A stretch of DNA of 64,000 nucleotides, from the NCBI RefSeq assembly GCF_028640845.1, contig NC_080539.1, positions 178,028,459-178,092,458 of the forward strand. Reading direction: 5' to 3'. The translations under genes and the position numbers were made by a program. Within the stretch, counting starts at the first letter, position 1. Each line of letters starts with the position of its first letter. Below the pieces are notes generated by a model. The model had not been told where the DNA came from. It worked only from the letters and a program-made list of their open reading frames with translations, and made no database searches. This stretch comes from Ahaetulla prasina. Its lineage: Eukaryota; Chordata; Lepidosauria; Squamata; Colubridae. Below, piece after piece: positions 21,205 to 42,879 of this stretch.

Positions 21205-22979
21205 TTTTTAATTTCTATACCGCCCTTCTCCCAAAGGACTCAGGGCGGTTTCCAGCCAGGTAAAAACACAATAAAACATACAATATACAATTAATATACA
21301 GTTAAAAAACCCATTAAAAAACCTATTCAATTTGGCCCATAAATTAAAATACACACTAAACCCCTAAAAACCATAAAAAGCCAATTAAAATTACTAATCA
21401 TTTTATGTCAGCCCTGCGCGGAAGAATAAATACGTGTTCAGCTCGCGGCGAAAGGTCCGGAGGTCAGGAAGCTGTCGAAGTCCTGGGGGAAGCTCATTCC
21501 AGAGGGTAGGTGCCCCCACAGAGAAGGCTCTCCCCCTGGGGGTCGCTAGCCGACATTGTCTGGCTGACGGCACCCTGAGGAGGCCCTCCCTATGGGAGCG
21601 CACAGGTCGATGGGAGGCAAACGGTAGCAGCAGGCAGTCCATAAATAACCTGGTCCTAAGCCATGGAGCGCTTTAAAGGTGGTAACCAACACCTTGAATT
21701 GCACCCGGAAGACCACAGGTAGCCAGTGCAGCTTGCCAGGAGCGGTGTTATATGGGAGCCACGAGTAGCTCCCTCTATCACCCGCGCAGCTGCATTCTGG
21801 ACCAGCTGGAGCCTCCGGGTGCTCTTCAAGGGGAGCCCCATATAGAGAGCATTGCAGTAGTCCAGGCGAGAAGTGACGAGGGCATGAGTGACTGTGCATA
21901 AGGAATCCCGGTCTAGAAAGGGGCGCAACTGGCGGATCAGGCATACCTGATAAAAAGCTCTCCTGGAGACAGTCGTCAGATGTTCTTCAAAGGACAACTG
22001 TCCATCCAGGAGAACGCCTAAGTTGCGGACCCTTTCCATTGGGGCCAATGACTCGCCCCCAATAGTCAGCGATGGCTGCAGCTGACTACCGGGATGCTGG
22101 CATCCACAGCCACTCAGTCTTGGAGGGGTTGAGTTTAAGCCTGTTCTTCCCCATCCAGACCCGCACAGCCTCCAGACACCGAGACAACACTTTGACAGCT
22201 TCGTTGGGGTGGTTAGGGGTGGAAATGTACAGCTGAGTATCATCAGCGTACAGCTGGTACCTCACCCCATAACCACGGATGATCTCGCCCAGTGGCTTCA
22301 TATAGATGTTGAGCAGGAGAGGTGAGAGAACCGACCTCTGTGGCACCCCACACATGAGGTGCCTTGCGGTCGATCTCTGCCCCCCTGCCATCACCGTCTG
22401 TGATCGGCCAGAGAGATAGGAGGAGAACCACTGAAAAACGGTGTCCCCCACTCCTAAACTCCCCAACCGACGCAGCAGGATACCATGGTCGATAGTATCA
22501 AAAGCTGCTGAGAGATCCAAAAGGACCAGGGCAGAGGAATAACTCCTGTCCCGAGCCCTCCAGAGATCATCTACCAATGCGACCAAAGCCGTCTCCGTGC
22601 TGTACCCAACCCTGAAACCGGACTGGAACGGGTCTAGATAGACAGTTTCATCCAGGTACTGGGGTAGCTGTCGTGCCACCACACTCTCAACAACCTTCAC
22701 CACAAAGCGAAGGTTGGAGACTGGATGGTAGTTCGCCAAAACAGCTGGGTCCAAGGAGGGCTTCTTGAGGAGGGGCCTCACCACCGCCTCTTTCAGGGCG
22801 GTAGGAACGACACCCTCCATCAAAGAGGCGTTGACAATTCCCTGGAGCCAGCCTCGTGTAACCTCCTGTGCGGCCAGCACCAACCAGGAGGGACACGGGT
22901 CTAAAAAACATGTGGTCGCATTCAGCCTTCCCAGCATCCTGTCCATGTCCATTCAGCCTTCCCACCATCCTGTCCAAAG
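21130..22979 (-). mobile_element. L2-like LINE, 5'-truncated, frameshifted ORF2
   Basis: Minus-strand frames read in order from 22952 to 21420. A 288-codon frame (22952-22086) holds [25 protein letters not shown] (motif A), GVPQRSVLSPLL and YQLYADDTQLYI (motif C with the YADD catalytic pair). Then, in other frames, come the C-terminal blocks RVRNLGVLLDGQLSFEEH, SRLDYCNALYMGLP and AFSVGAPTLWNELPPGL. Two frame changes and codon loss make it inactive. The 3' end at 21200-21260 carries the CCGCCCTTCTCCC/AGGGCGG hairpin and an AAT array (21131-21204). TTATTAAA at 21122-21129 and 22980-22987 looks like the target duplication. Confidence 0.92.
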
Positions 22980-22987
22980 TTATTAAA

Positions 22988-23825
22988 TTAGCACTGAAAA
23001 TACGGTAGGTGTTCAGGTGTAGTAAAGATAAGTATTTAAAATCCTTTCAATGTATAACATCATGAGAATAAGGTTCTTTTGAGATTGTGGAGGCTGAGTT
23101 GGATGCCTAAACGCTGTTTGTATGCCTAGCTAGCTTCCTAATGTAGCTTCCTACATAATCCAAATCTTTGGAGTCCTTGAGTTTTGTTCCCCAAACAATT
23201 CACAAGTCGTCTTCGTCCTCTCTAAATTGCAGGAAGAATGCATACAGAGTCTCCCTTCTCTCTTTAATGAACAGTACTTCCTCATATTCATTTATATATG
23301 TCTGGGAAATCTGTGTTTCTTTGAACATCATGTTCCATTAAGATTTTTTTTCCAGATAGATATTTTCCATTTTCTTTATTGAGACCTGAGTAGCAAAAAC
23401 ATTCCTATCAATACAGCTACTGGATGTATGAATGATTTCAGAAGACAGTTATTTTTCTGTCATGTTTATCTCAGTGTAAAATACATTGCCTAAAGCTCAT
23501 TTGATATTCGGAACAGCTGATTTTTGTGTCTAATCTATTATACCAAGAAAGAATAATTTAAATCCCCATCTTTACCATCAATGTTGTCCTACTTACAGCT
23601 CCACTCCTCCCTTTTCTAATATACATGGTGAAAAATGGACAGAGTCCACCATCCCCACATTCACTACCTTTTAACAACAGCTATAAAGTACAATATTACA
23701 CCGATAAAAAATAATTCCTAAAATTGTGAAATAAGGATTGAGGAGAAAATAAATAAAATAAAATGAGTTAAATTCCAGACAAATTTAAAGCTGAGTTTTA
23801 AAAAAGTGTGCGACTCTCTAGTGTT
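22988..23825. other. Spacer, nothing recognised
   Basis: AT-rich DNA with no recognised exon or repeat. Confidence 0.4.
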
Positions 23826-23828
23826 TGG

Positions 23829-23957
23829 GTATCAAACTTGATTGCGTCACATGATATATTGTGATGTATTGTGATGTTTTTTGCCTTTGCGGAGCCGGGG
23901 TGGGCGTGGTCTGAGTGTGATGCATCTGACCTGCGGACTGCAGTTTGACACCCCTGT
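23829..23957. mobile_element. hAT-type MITE (relative of 8159-8292)
   Basis: Ends TTTGGGTATCAAACTTG and CAGTTTGACACCCCTG, with TCACATGATATATTG inside. The flanks TCTCTAGT and TGTCTAAT are only a rough match for a duplication. Confidence 0.72.
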
Positions 23958-24855
23958 GTCTAATGGGCTATTTCATCTCAAATAGATTTCTTTCACTCGT
24001 TTTTAAATTTCAGGTTATAGATCAGCAATCTTCCTTTGCAGGGCCCTTGCTTATCTTTTTTTTTTTTTTTGCCATATTCACTTCAAAACTGTCTTTCCTT
24101 TGTTCTGCCTGATGCTTAGAGATGTCAGCTCACAGTCTGTCCAATTCTGCATTTACAGGAACCATGTCTATCAAACTGAGGCCTAGTTTAATTCCTCTGC
24201 AGCTGTAAAAGATTCACAGCATTCAGACAAGGCTTGAGGTAAATGCTATGGTTCCTAATACTCTGACCTTTTCCTCAGCTGTTAAAATCTATGATGATGG
24301 ATTGTTCTGTTGAGGAGGGTTATTTTCTGCCCATGTATTTTTAATCCATGATACTGTTTATGCTGTTCTGCCCCTTTGATCTGAAGGGGGCATCTAAATT
24401 AGAAGTGAATAGGACAAAATGAGGTGTATCTTTTCCTTTCCTCAGAGAGAAAGAGAGAGCTAGAATCAAGTGTTTAGGTTTTTACCAACCCAGACTAGGA
24501 CTGGGTAGAGTTTGATAGGTTCTTTTAGTGTATTTCAAGTGTAGCAGTTCCTTGACAGAAAAGCATGTTCTTGAACAGCTCTATGCAGGGAAGCCAACCA
24601 AAGTAGCTTCTGCAAATGTGCAATGCATGCCCAGAGCTCACATCCTTTAAGATCTGGTTATGGATTGAGGAAGATTAGTTGCTGCTCAGCCCTTCATGAG
24701 GTGGAGTGTTTATATAACTTTGCTATATAAACCTACAATCTTCTTTCAGAGTTGTAAATTGAATTAACTGGTTTTATTTCCAGTTCAAATTCCCTTTTTA
24801 AAATGACAAAGATAGATGAATGAAGACAAATATACATGTCCCAGGATAATATCCC
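23958..24855. other. Spacer, nothing recognised
   Basis: Unique-looking DNA with a T run at 24060. No exon recognised. Confidence 0.4.
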
Positions 24856-24859
24856 CTTC

Positions 24860-24992
24860 ATGGATTACTGCCTTGTCGTGATGACGGGCTTGCGAAGCTC
24901 AATTAAGCTATGAGCTATGCCGTGCAGGGACACCCAAAATTTTGGGTTGCAGTTTGGGCACTTGATCTCTTAAAGGTTCGCCATCACTGACA
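24860..24992. mobile_element. Composite repeat: LINE-like piece plus MITE end
   Basis: ATGGATTACTGCCTTGTCGTG and AGCTATGAGCTATGCCGTGC resemble 5' sequence of Bov-B-type LINEs. It runs into a MITE-like end AGGTTCGCCATCACTG. Confidence 0.5.
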
Positions 24993-25377
24993 TAGACCTA
25001 TCTCCACTGTCACTAGATGCTGATTCTGACCATAGGGTGATTTTACCCTTCATGTTTGTTTCCAAATGATATTGAATTTGTGATGTTTAAGCTCTGCATT
25101 ACAAGGTGTTTTTTTAATGTAAAAATTCTTGTTTTAAGTAGGAAAACACTTAAAAAAAACTATGCAGAAGAAAACATTTACTGCACTGAAAGGCCTTTGG
25201 TTGAATGTCTGGTTTAAGAGTCTCACCAGGGATATTAGACCTCTTCATGAAGGTTACTTTTTTATAATATTTTGATAGATTGTTACGCCAAGTTACAAAT
25301 ACACACAAACACAGGCATAGATATGTATACATTGACATTGTATAATGACATTGACCAGTCGTTTTGCTCTTCCACAG

Positions 25378-25475
25378 AATTTTATTTATTTATTTATTTA
25401 TTTATAACATTTATAAAGCTGCCCATCTTTAAATCAACTCTGGGCGGCTCTAATCAAAAATTAAAAATCAAATAA
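25378..25475 (-). mobile_element. LINE 3' tail (L2-like)
   Basis: A TTTA run followed by AAAGCTGCCCATCTTTAAATC..TCTGGGCGGC, the reverse-complement tail seen also at 32340, 44920 and 54535. Confidence 0.65.
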
Positions 25476-25756
25476 AATCATATTAAACTACAAACCACAA
25501 CTGATTAAAGCATTAAAAACATCAAAACCTGACATATAGTTTGCATGAATGGCATCAAGTCAGTTCTAGATTAGATTTAGTAAAAGAATTTAAGAAATTC
25601 TCTTTCGAGTGCAAATAATTACTATCCATAGTATCTATCTGTAGTATAGTTGGAGTGCAAAGAATTTTAGTGATCTTAGTTTCAGTATTTTCTTTTAATC
25701 AAGCTTATAATTATATAATAATTAGATATATTATAATTATTATATAATTATAATAA

Positions 25757-26253
25757 TTGCTACCAACCTGCCTTCCATTGAGGACCTGTATACTGCACGA
25801 ATCAAGAAGAGGGCCGTGAAAATATTTACAGATCCCTCACATCCTGGGCATAAACTGTTTCAACTCCTACCCTCAAAACGACGCTATAGAGCACTGCACA
25901 ACAGAACAACTAGACACAAGAACAGTTTTTTCCCGAAGGCCATCACTCTGCTAAACAAATAATTCCCTCAACACTGTCAAACTATTTACTAAATCTGCAC
26001 TACTATTAATCTTCTCATAGTTCCCATCACCAATCTCTTTCCACTTATGACTGTATGACTGTAACTTTGTTGCTGGCAATCCTTATGATTTATATTGATA
26101 TATTGACCATCAATTGTGTTGTAAATGGCCATCAATTGTGTTGATGAACGTATCTTTTATGTATACTGAGAGCATATGCACCAAGACAAATTCCTTGTGT
26201 GTCCAATCACACTTGGCCAATAAAAATTCTATTCTATTCTATTCTTATAGTGT
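25757..26253 (+). mobile_element. Snake CR1-type LINE, 3' ORF end and ATTCT tail
   Basis: The frame reads LPSIEDLYTARIKKRAVKIF, then HKLFQLLPSKRRYRALH and NSFFPKAITLLNK, followed by the 3' UTR ending TTGGCCAATAAAA and ATTCT repeats. It lies just downstream of the CRISP stop codon on the opposite strand. Confidence 0.9.
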
Positions 26254-26479
26254 GGCCCTTTTTTGATATCACCTAGGTCTGTGATTTTTCCTATGGACCT
26301 TTGAATTTACAGTTTTCATCCCTAGCCTCTACTCTTGCTTATGTTTCCCTTAGGCATTCATAGGACACTCATGCAAAGTATATGAAATCAAATGTCACGT
26401 AAGAATTTGCTGATACTAAAAGATGCCATGATTTTAAGATTTTTCTGGCAAAAATAACAAATATTGAATGGGAGGCCCA

Positions 26480-35707
<9,228 letters not shown>

Positions 35708-36104
35708 TTCTAAAAACAAAAGAACACTGAGATATATCAGTGCTTAATTTCCTTAATGGAATTTGTGCCAACTTTCTGTAAATAGTTCAGATATCTCCTA
35801 GACCACAAAACTTCCAAATATCTCAGGTGTGCTAGGAAGTGCTGTGACACCACTGTATGTGGAGTTGGCCCTTTCTGTGGCCCTTTTCCATAGCTGTAGC
35901 ATCTAATGATAAGCTACAGGCAGCAGAAGCTAAGATGAACTTTAAAATGGATAGTGGAATGGGCAGCATATAAATTTAATAATAAATTTAAAAAAAATAA
36001 AATTGCTGAATTAGAACTCTAGCACCATGCATAAAATATTGGGAGGCACTAAACCAGACTGCCAAAATCCATAATAACAGAGAGGAGGAAATAGAAAAAA
36101 TAGC

Positions 36105-36105
<1 letters not shown>

Positions 36106-36163
<58 letters not shown>

Positions 36164-36240
36164 TTTTAATTTGTATACCGCCCTTCTCCCGAAGGACTCA
36201 GGGCGGTGAACAGGCAGATAAAATATAAATACACACAGTA
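36106..36240 (-). mobile_element. L2-like LINE 3' tail with AAT array
   Basis: An AAT array (36106-36163), then ACCGCCCTTCTCCCGAAGG and ACTCAGGGCGGT, the hairpin of the 21130 family. In CRISP intron 1. Confidence 0.88.
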
Positions 36241-36777
36241 ATATTTTATGAGCTCAGTTTCTCTTAGGAAAAATTATTAAGCCAAAAAGCAAAAAGGGAT
36301 AGAATTAAGTTGAGGTCTTATGTATTGCAATATACATTTACAGACCAGTGGTACAAATGTTTATTTGGAAGTTATTCCCATTGAGTTCAATTTGCATTTT
36401 ATTCATATAAATATAAATGCACAAAAAGATCTGTACCCTTGAAACAGTTTTAATTCTAATTTTCTCTTTCCAGGGAATCTTAGAAATGTTAGTTTAGTAA
36501 GGGAAGAGCCCAGGATTAAGATGCCTAATAGGATCATTGGCAAACTCAAAAAACAGCAGTGTCAGACTTTAAAAGAATGTCGTGCTGTTTAAGCTATAAG
36601 TATAAAACTTAATGTATTATGGTAATAGATGTAACATATTCTCAAAAATAGAACAAAATAAAACAATTTCATAAAAGTTGCATAAATACTAATTGCCTTT
36701 CCCCCCTAAAATTATCCCAGCTTGCTTAATTTCAAATAATGGAATTAAACAAGCTGCAATAAAATAATAAATCTTAC

Positions 36778-36820
36778 CTGTTGTTTTGAATAAACCTGAA
36801 GGTTTGAAGAAAATTGTGGA
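36778..36820 (-). other. CRISP exon 1, untranslated
   Basis: On the minus strand the TATA box is followed by transcribed-looking sequence ending AACAACAG and the donor GTAAGATT at 36777. The transcription start near 36818 is inferred from TATA spacing. Confidence 0.75.
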
Positions 36821-36841
36821 AGTCAGACAGACAGTACCAGG

Positions 36842-36849
36842 TTTATATA
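36842..36849 (-). promoter_or_regulatory. CRISP TATA box
   Basis: TATATAAA on the minus strand, 64 bases upstream of the end of the untranslated exon. Strong TATA promoters are common for highly expressed secretory genes. Confidence 0.75.
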
Positions 36850-36959
36850 CCTTCACTGCTTCCTGTAATTCAGAGTGACTCAGTGCTCAACAGTAAATTA
36901 TATCCCTTAAGCCTTGTAAGACAGAAGTTTGGATTTGTCTCAAGTTCTTTTTTTCTTTT

Positions 36960-37340
36960 CGGTTGTCCCTTAATGATTGACCTTACAACAGACTCAAAAA
37001 TAGTTACTTACAACCAGTGGTGGGATTCAGCCAGTTCGCATCACTTCGGGAGAACCGGTTGTTAACTTTCTGAGCAGTTTGGCAAACTGGTTGTTGGAAG
37101 AAATAATTAGGGCAGAGAACCGGTTGTTAAATTACTTCAATCCCATCACTGCTTACAACCCATCGTTGAATATATGACTGTGGTTCCCCCATCAGGTAAC
37201 ATGATTGTATTTTGAGTGCTTGGTAACCAGCTCACATTTACATCTAGTTGTAATTCACAATCATGTGCTTGTGATTTGTGACTTTTTTGTTTTTTTCAAA
37301 ATTTGGGGTCCATTGTGATTGTTAAGCAAGGACTACTTAT
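36960..37340. mobile_element. DNA-transposon-like repeat hosting a nested MITE
   Basis: GGTTGTCCCTTAATGATTG at one end and TTGTTAAGCAAGGACTACTT at the other resemble the 20514 family. Interrupted at 37015-37151. Confidence 0.6.
37015..37151. mobile_element. 137-bp hAT-type MITE with 8-bp duplication
   Basis: Ends CAGTGGTGGGATTCAG and CAATCCCATCACTG. Perfect duplications CTTACAAC at 37007-37014 and 37152-37159. The interior carries GAACCGGTTGTTAA twice. Confidence 0.88.
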
Positions 37341-37464
37341 AATGTTTTAGATTTCAAGATAATGTAAAAATATAAAACTCACAGTAACCATCTGCCTAAT
37401 ATGGACCCCAAATACTTTGGATACTGCTGTCAAATCTATCTATAGGATATCCATAGTGCCTTTT

Positions 37465-38213
37465 GGTCTTAGTATCACAGCAAGGATGGCACCATATCTT
37501 CCATTCCTTGGGCAGTTTGAGTAAGCTCAAACTGCCCAAGGAGCTGCTGATTCAGTTCTACAGAGGAATTATTGAGTCTATCATTTGCACCTCTATAACT
37601 GTCTGGTTTGGTTCTGCAACCCAACAAGAAAGACACAGACTTCAGAGGATAATTAGAACTGCAGAAAAAACAATTGCTACCAACCTGCCTTCCATTGAGG
37701 ACCTGTATACTGCACGAATCAAGAAGAGGGCCGTGAAAATATTTACAGATCCCTCACATCCAGGACATAAACTGTTTCAACTCCTACCCTCAAAACGACG
37801 CTATAGAGCACTGCACACCAGAACAACTAGACACAAGAACAGTTTTTTCCCGAAGGCCATCACTCTGCTAAACAAATAATTCCCTCAACACTGTCAAACT
37901 ATTTACTAAATCTGCACTACTATTAATCTTCTCATTGTTCCCATCACCAATCTCTTTCCACTTATGACTGTATGACTGTAACTTTGTTGCTGGCAATCCT
38001 TATGATTTATATTGATATATTGACCATCATTTGTGTTGTAAATGTTGTACCTTGATGAACGTATCTTTTCTTTTATGTACACTGAGAGCATATGCACCAA
38101 GACAAATTCCTTGTGTGTCCAATCACACTTGGCCAATAAAAAAATTCTATTCTATTCTATTCTATTCTATTCTATTCTATTCTATTCTATTCTATTCTAT
38201 TCTATTCTATTCA
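37465..38213 (+). mobile_element. Snake CR1-type LINE with the longest ORF end and ATTCT array
   Basis: A 138-codon frame (37463-37879) reads KLPKELLIQFYRGIIESIIC, RLQRIIRTAEKTIATNLPS and FQLLPSKRRYRALHTR. It is followed by the 3' UTR and about 13 ATTCT units (38146-38213). 5'-truncated. Confidence 0.92.
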
Positions 38214-38710
38214 TCATGACCATGCTACAACATCCAGGCTACACCCCTCTTTAGGTCTTTGAGTAAGCTTAAGACTTACAAATAAGAGCAGGTTTACTTA
38301 AAGCTTAATAAATGTCATATAAAATCAAACATCTAATACTTTGTAAATATTTGCAAAGCTCATTATGCTAAACTAAGGGAATGTCATCTTCTTTCCAAAT
38401 TACTTTTCTTCTTCTTCTTGTGACAACCTGAGAAAATCTGGAACCAGCTTTTCCTTGTTAAATAAACAAACAAAGAAGGGTTGGAAGTGGAGAAGGCAAG
38501 AGAAATAGATTGGGGAGCTCTAAGTGCTTTTGCAAAATTATATCAAAATAAAGAAAGAATCAGTGTTTCTCATCTGGCTCCTTTCATTAAAACCCAGACA
38601 AAATTTCCCCATTCTGAGAGGGGGCATCACCTGCTGGACATGTACATAGCCATTTCATTGTTATTTCTAAACTGCAGTAATGGGATTTTTCTTATGAATG
38701 TTCTACACTA
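38214..38710. other. Spacer, nothing recognised
   Basis: No exon or repeat family recognised. Confidence 0.4.
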
Positions 38711-39335
38711 AATAGAATAGAACATAACGTAACATAATAGAATAGAATTCTTTATTGGCCAAGTGTGATTGGACACACAAGGAATTTGTCTTTGGTACAT
38801 ATGCTCTCAGTGTACATAAAAGGAAAAAAAAAGAAAAAATACATTGATCAAGAATCATAAGATACAACACTTAGTGATAGTCATAGGTTACTAATAAGCA
38901 ATCAAATCATACTAGGAAACAAACAGAATATTATAAATCGTAAAAATACAAGCAACATGGTTATAGACATAAGTGGGGGGAGATAGGTAATAGGAAGGAT
39001 GAGAAGAATAATAGTAATACAGTAAATAGTTTGGCAGTGTTGTGGGAACTAGTTGTTTAGCAGAGTGATGGCATTCGGGAAAAAACTGTCCTTGTGTCGT
39101 GTTGTTCTGGTGTGCAGAGCCCTATAGCGTCATTTTGAGGGTAGCAGTTGAAACAATTTATGTCCAGGATGCAGGGGGTCTGTAAATATTTTCACAGCCC
39201 TCTTTTTGATTTGTGCAGTATATAGGTCCTCAGTGGAAGGCAGGTTGGTAGTAATTGTTTTTTCTGCAGTTCTAATTATCCTCTGAAGTCTGTGTCTGTC
39301 TTGTTTGGTTGCAGAGCTAAACTGAGTAGTATAAA
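38711..39335 (-). mobile_element. Snake CR1-type LINE 3' part
   Basis: AGAAT-rich start, TTGGCCAAGTGTGATTGG and, further in, TCTGCAGTTCTAATTATCC, the complement of the 37465 copy. Confidence 0.9.
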
Positions 39336-39439
39336 GAAGCAGTTGTTTAGCAAACTACTAGGAGTTTCTAAAGGAAAGTGCCCTTTCATTCCCATTCTAA
39401 CATTTTTCCTCCAGGTGTTTTATTTTTAGAGCCACATTT

Positions 39440-40095
39440 GGCTGGAAACTTACTTGAATTTTGTGTATGAATAAAAGAAAAAGACACAAGAAAAATAGAA
39501 AAGAAAAAAATATATAAAGAAGTGGCTTCCAATCTTCTTTGCAGCAATACAATTATATATTTACATCTTTCAATTACCTCTTCTTACTCTCTTCTTTCTG
39601 TAATCTACCCCACCTACTTGTCAAAACCATAGTGTGTAAGTATGTTTTTCTGTTTTAAACAAAAAGTCCATAAGGTTTCCAGTCAGCAATAAATATAGAT
39701 AATTGTCTTTTCTCTCATCAAACAGGTCAATTTGGCCATCTCAGTTCTATCATGTTCACCAACCATTCCTCTGTTGTAGTATTATCTGTTCTTTCCATCA
39801 CTGACCATACAATAAATTTATGTATGTATGTATGTATGTATGTATGTATATAAAACAATGTTCTTAACTCTGTGGAGGTTTCTAGTTTCAGTTGTATATT
39901 AATCTTTAAAGTGTTCTGAATCTGTGGGTATTTTTATCCCAGCATGATAAAATAACCCTTCTTTTTTATAAGGATATTTTTCCTTGTAATGACTTGCCCT
40001 CTGATTCCTGTAGCATCTCATGCCCATCACCACTCTAATCATCCCCCAAATGAAGAAAAGATGAAAAGAGAAAAAACATTTCACAATGGATAGCA
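39440..40095 (-). mobile_element. Decayed L1 LINE, ORF2 C-terminal end
   Basis: Minus-strand frames give TTTEEWLVNMIELRWPN and GDGHEMLQ-like blocks typical of L1 ORF2 C termini, with stops. A TATG array sits at 39820-39850. Confidence 0.62.
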
Positions 40096-40504
40096 GATTT
40101 CAATCAGCAATTTTTTTACATTTTAATTAACCTATTGTTTCTGCTTGTTTAATAGTATGTGTAATATTCTTATGCTACTGGAGATTGTGGAGCTATTTTA
40201 ACATATCCTTTCAACAGTAACATATTCTTTTTGTCACTTGCCTTGCTTTGACAAATAAGGTTCTTTTCTGTAATCAGCAGAAGATTAGCAACAAATGATT
40301 CTTATTTAAAGATGAATGCCAGACTGGTGGATTGCCAACTCAGACAAGCACTTTAATCATGTAAACAGTTAATTTTTAATTAGAAATAGTCAGAAGATGT
40401 CAGCTAAGAATCTTTCTTTTTAAAAATTTAGCAATGATCATGTTCAGCTTCTTTATGTGCCTGCGTCAGTTTGATGGCAAGATGAGGTATTTGTAAGCTT
40501 GTAT

Positions 40505-40806
40505 AAAATGGAACATTGTTTCAAGCTAAACCACAGGGCCACCCTGGAAACAACAAAGGATCGGCCCGCGGTGCCTCTGCCAGTGAAAACGGAGCTCAGG
40601 AAGGCCGTGTGCAGTGACACTTTTTATTGGCAGAGGCTGCAGGAGGCTGTCACAGCCAAAAACGGAGCCCGTGGGGGCTGCACAAGTGATGTCAAGTTGG
40701 CCACACCCATCATGGCCATGGCCAGCTAGACATGGCCTCCTGGTCCCCCTGAGGTCAAAAACAATTCTGATGCAGCTCTCAATGAAATCGAGTTTAACAC
40801 CCCTGC
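40505..40806. mobile_element. hAT-type repeat, 3' part
   Basis: CTGGAAACAACAAAGGATCGG, CTCTGCCAGTGAAAACGGAG and the end ATCGAGTTTAACACCCCTG match the families at 33403 and 8159. Confidence 0.75.
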
Positions 40807-41420
40807 CTTAAACAGTTTCTGAAACACAAATATCAAGGTAACTACATTATGATTGTATGCATAATAAACATCAATATTACATTCTTGAATTTGGTGATTT
40901 AAGTCAATGATATTAAAAAAATCAAGCCTAAAAAAAATTTCGGTGCATGCTTGAACAAAATGCATATTTATTTTTAGCTGAATATTTTAAACACCAGAAG
41001 TCTATTAAATTCAATTCTTCCATATAAGTTTTAATTGTTTCCCTCAGTAATGATTGATTTTTTTGTGTGTGTGCTAGTGATCAAGCTCAGGATCTATATC
41101 TTCTATTATCATTTTATTGTTGCCTATGAATGCCTATGCAAATTTATCAGAACCATCTTACAATTATACTATGAAAAGTATGTCAATTTTTTGAAGGCTC
41201 CTGCTTCTCTTGCTGGTTTTATGATTACTAATGCAGGCCAACATAAAAGGGTTACTCTGAAGACAGGTTTTTTAATACTCATAAGATCTCTTTATGTAAT
41301 CATTCTGATCTGAAGAATGATTTTTAACTGTATAACACACTTTAAACACATTTCTATGAGAAGAATGAGAGAACCTTATCCCTAAAGACAATGAAAAATG
41401 CATTGGGCATATTATACCCA
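40807..41420. other. Spacer, nothing recognised
   Basis: AT-rich; the 92-codon open frame at 41035 has no recognisable content. Confidence 0.4.
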
Positions 41421-41424
41421 AGAG

Positions 41425-41630
41425 TGCCACTTGGATATAGTGGTTAACTGGAGATTGTGAGTTTTAGTCCCGCCCCAGGCACAAAGCCAGCTGGCTGAGC
41501 TTGAGGTAGTCACTCTCTCTGTCTCAGTGACTAGAGAGTGACTGGCCCAAAATGTCACCCAACTGGCTTTCATGCCTAAGACAGGATTGGAACTCATTTT
41601 CTAGCCTGGTGCCTTTAACCACAAGAGCAA
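41425..41630. mobile_element. tRNA-derived SINE halves in inverted order
   Basis: TAGTGGTTAACTGGAGATTG..TTTTAGTCCCGCCCC on the plus strand, followed by the complement CACCCAACTGGCTTTCATGC..GGCGCCTTTAACCAC-like end. A related half copy lies at 60720-60790. Confidence 0.6.
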
Positions 41631-42879
41631 ACTAGTTGAGCACAGATCCCTTAAGCAGTTTGTTGAATAAGCCACAAGCTAACGTTACTTACTGCACTAA
41701 ACCATCAAACAGTTCCTAACCCATAAAGTCTAATTTTACACAAAATTAGCTAACCCTACTTTATTTAATTTGGAGTGTGAATGCAGGCAGAGTTGTCTTT
41801 CTACTAATATTAAAATTACTACTGGTATAGCTAAAGTTACAAGGAAAAATAACTATATTAGGGGGATTGAAAAACTGCATTTCATATATTGATATTTAAG
41901 GAATACATATTGTTTTGTATTGAACTAATTTTAAGACAATACAGATCAGCAAAAAAATATTTCTATAAGATTTAATTCTCAATGTAGATATAGTCTCTCT
42001 CTATATTACCTGCATTGGCAAGACCATTCAAAATGTTGTCAAGTGCTAGTTAAGCATATAAATAAGTGGTTCAGAACACAAAGTAATACATAATGTTCAA
42101 CCAAAGTAAATCTATTCATGTGATCACATCTTATGATCCGGTCAATTAATCTTTACATTCAAATAACACAAACTTGCCTTGAGCACAAGTCCATAATTTC
42201 AATGTCACTTCCTTCTTCGTCACTTAAAATGTTAGAAGGTCTATAAAACATAAGCAGTAATACTGACTCTCTGTATTCTTTCTGAAATTAGCTATTCTCT
42301 TTGATAAGCAAATTATTATACAGGCAGCTGCATTTAATTCTTCCATGTAGCATCACAAAGTAAAGAGAAATGAACAGAACAAAGGAATGAAGCCACACGG
42401 ACACAGACCAGAAAGAGCATACACCATGTACAGATAAGATAGTTTGGCTGGTATAATTTCTACCTTTTCTGAAAGAAACCTGATATAGTTATAGGAGCAA
42501 CGAACCAAGAATTGCAATTGCTACACTTTAATATTTATAGAATGTGGGTGATATCTTGATATCCATTAAGAACCACCTCTAGAACAGACAGCACAAAATC
42601 CACAATGTTTATGGGGCTAATTTACATAATTATTAGTTAATCATCTTCAACCAGTGCCAGTATGAACTTAAATCGGACAATTTGTCACAAGAGCATTAAA
42701 TAATGCTGCCGTCATAAACTGAAGCCAGAAAGCAGTCTCCCAAATGAAGCCAAATTCAGCATCTAGAAGCATGTATATAATGCTGCCAAAGGTCAAACAT
42801 CAGGAATATGGGTGCCCTATCATAAAAAAAACTGACCAATTTTTTTGCACAAAATGTAATAATGGAGATTAGTCCTTGC
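41631..42879. other. Spacer, nothing recognised
   Basis: Unique-looking AT-rich DNA, no exon seen on either strand. Confidence 0.45.

Noticed and set aside
22765..22986. Plus-strand 73-codon frame
   Set aside because: Antisense shadow of the L2-like LINE reverse transcriptase frame.
41035..41313. A 92-codon hydrophobic frame
   Set aside because: AT-rich composition yields Phe/Ile/Tyr codons; no splice or family evidence.
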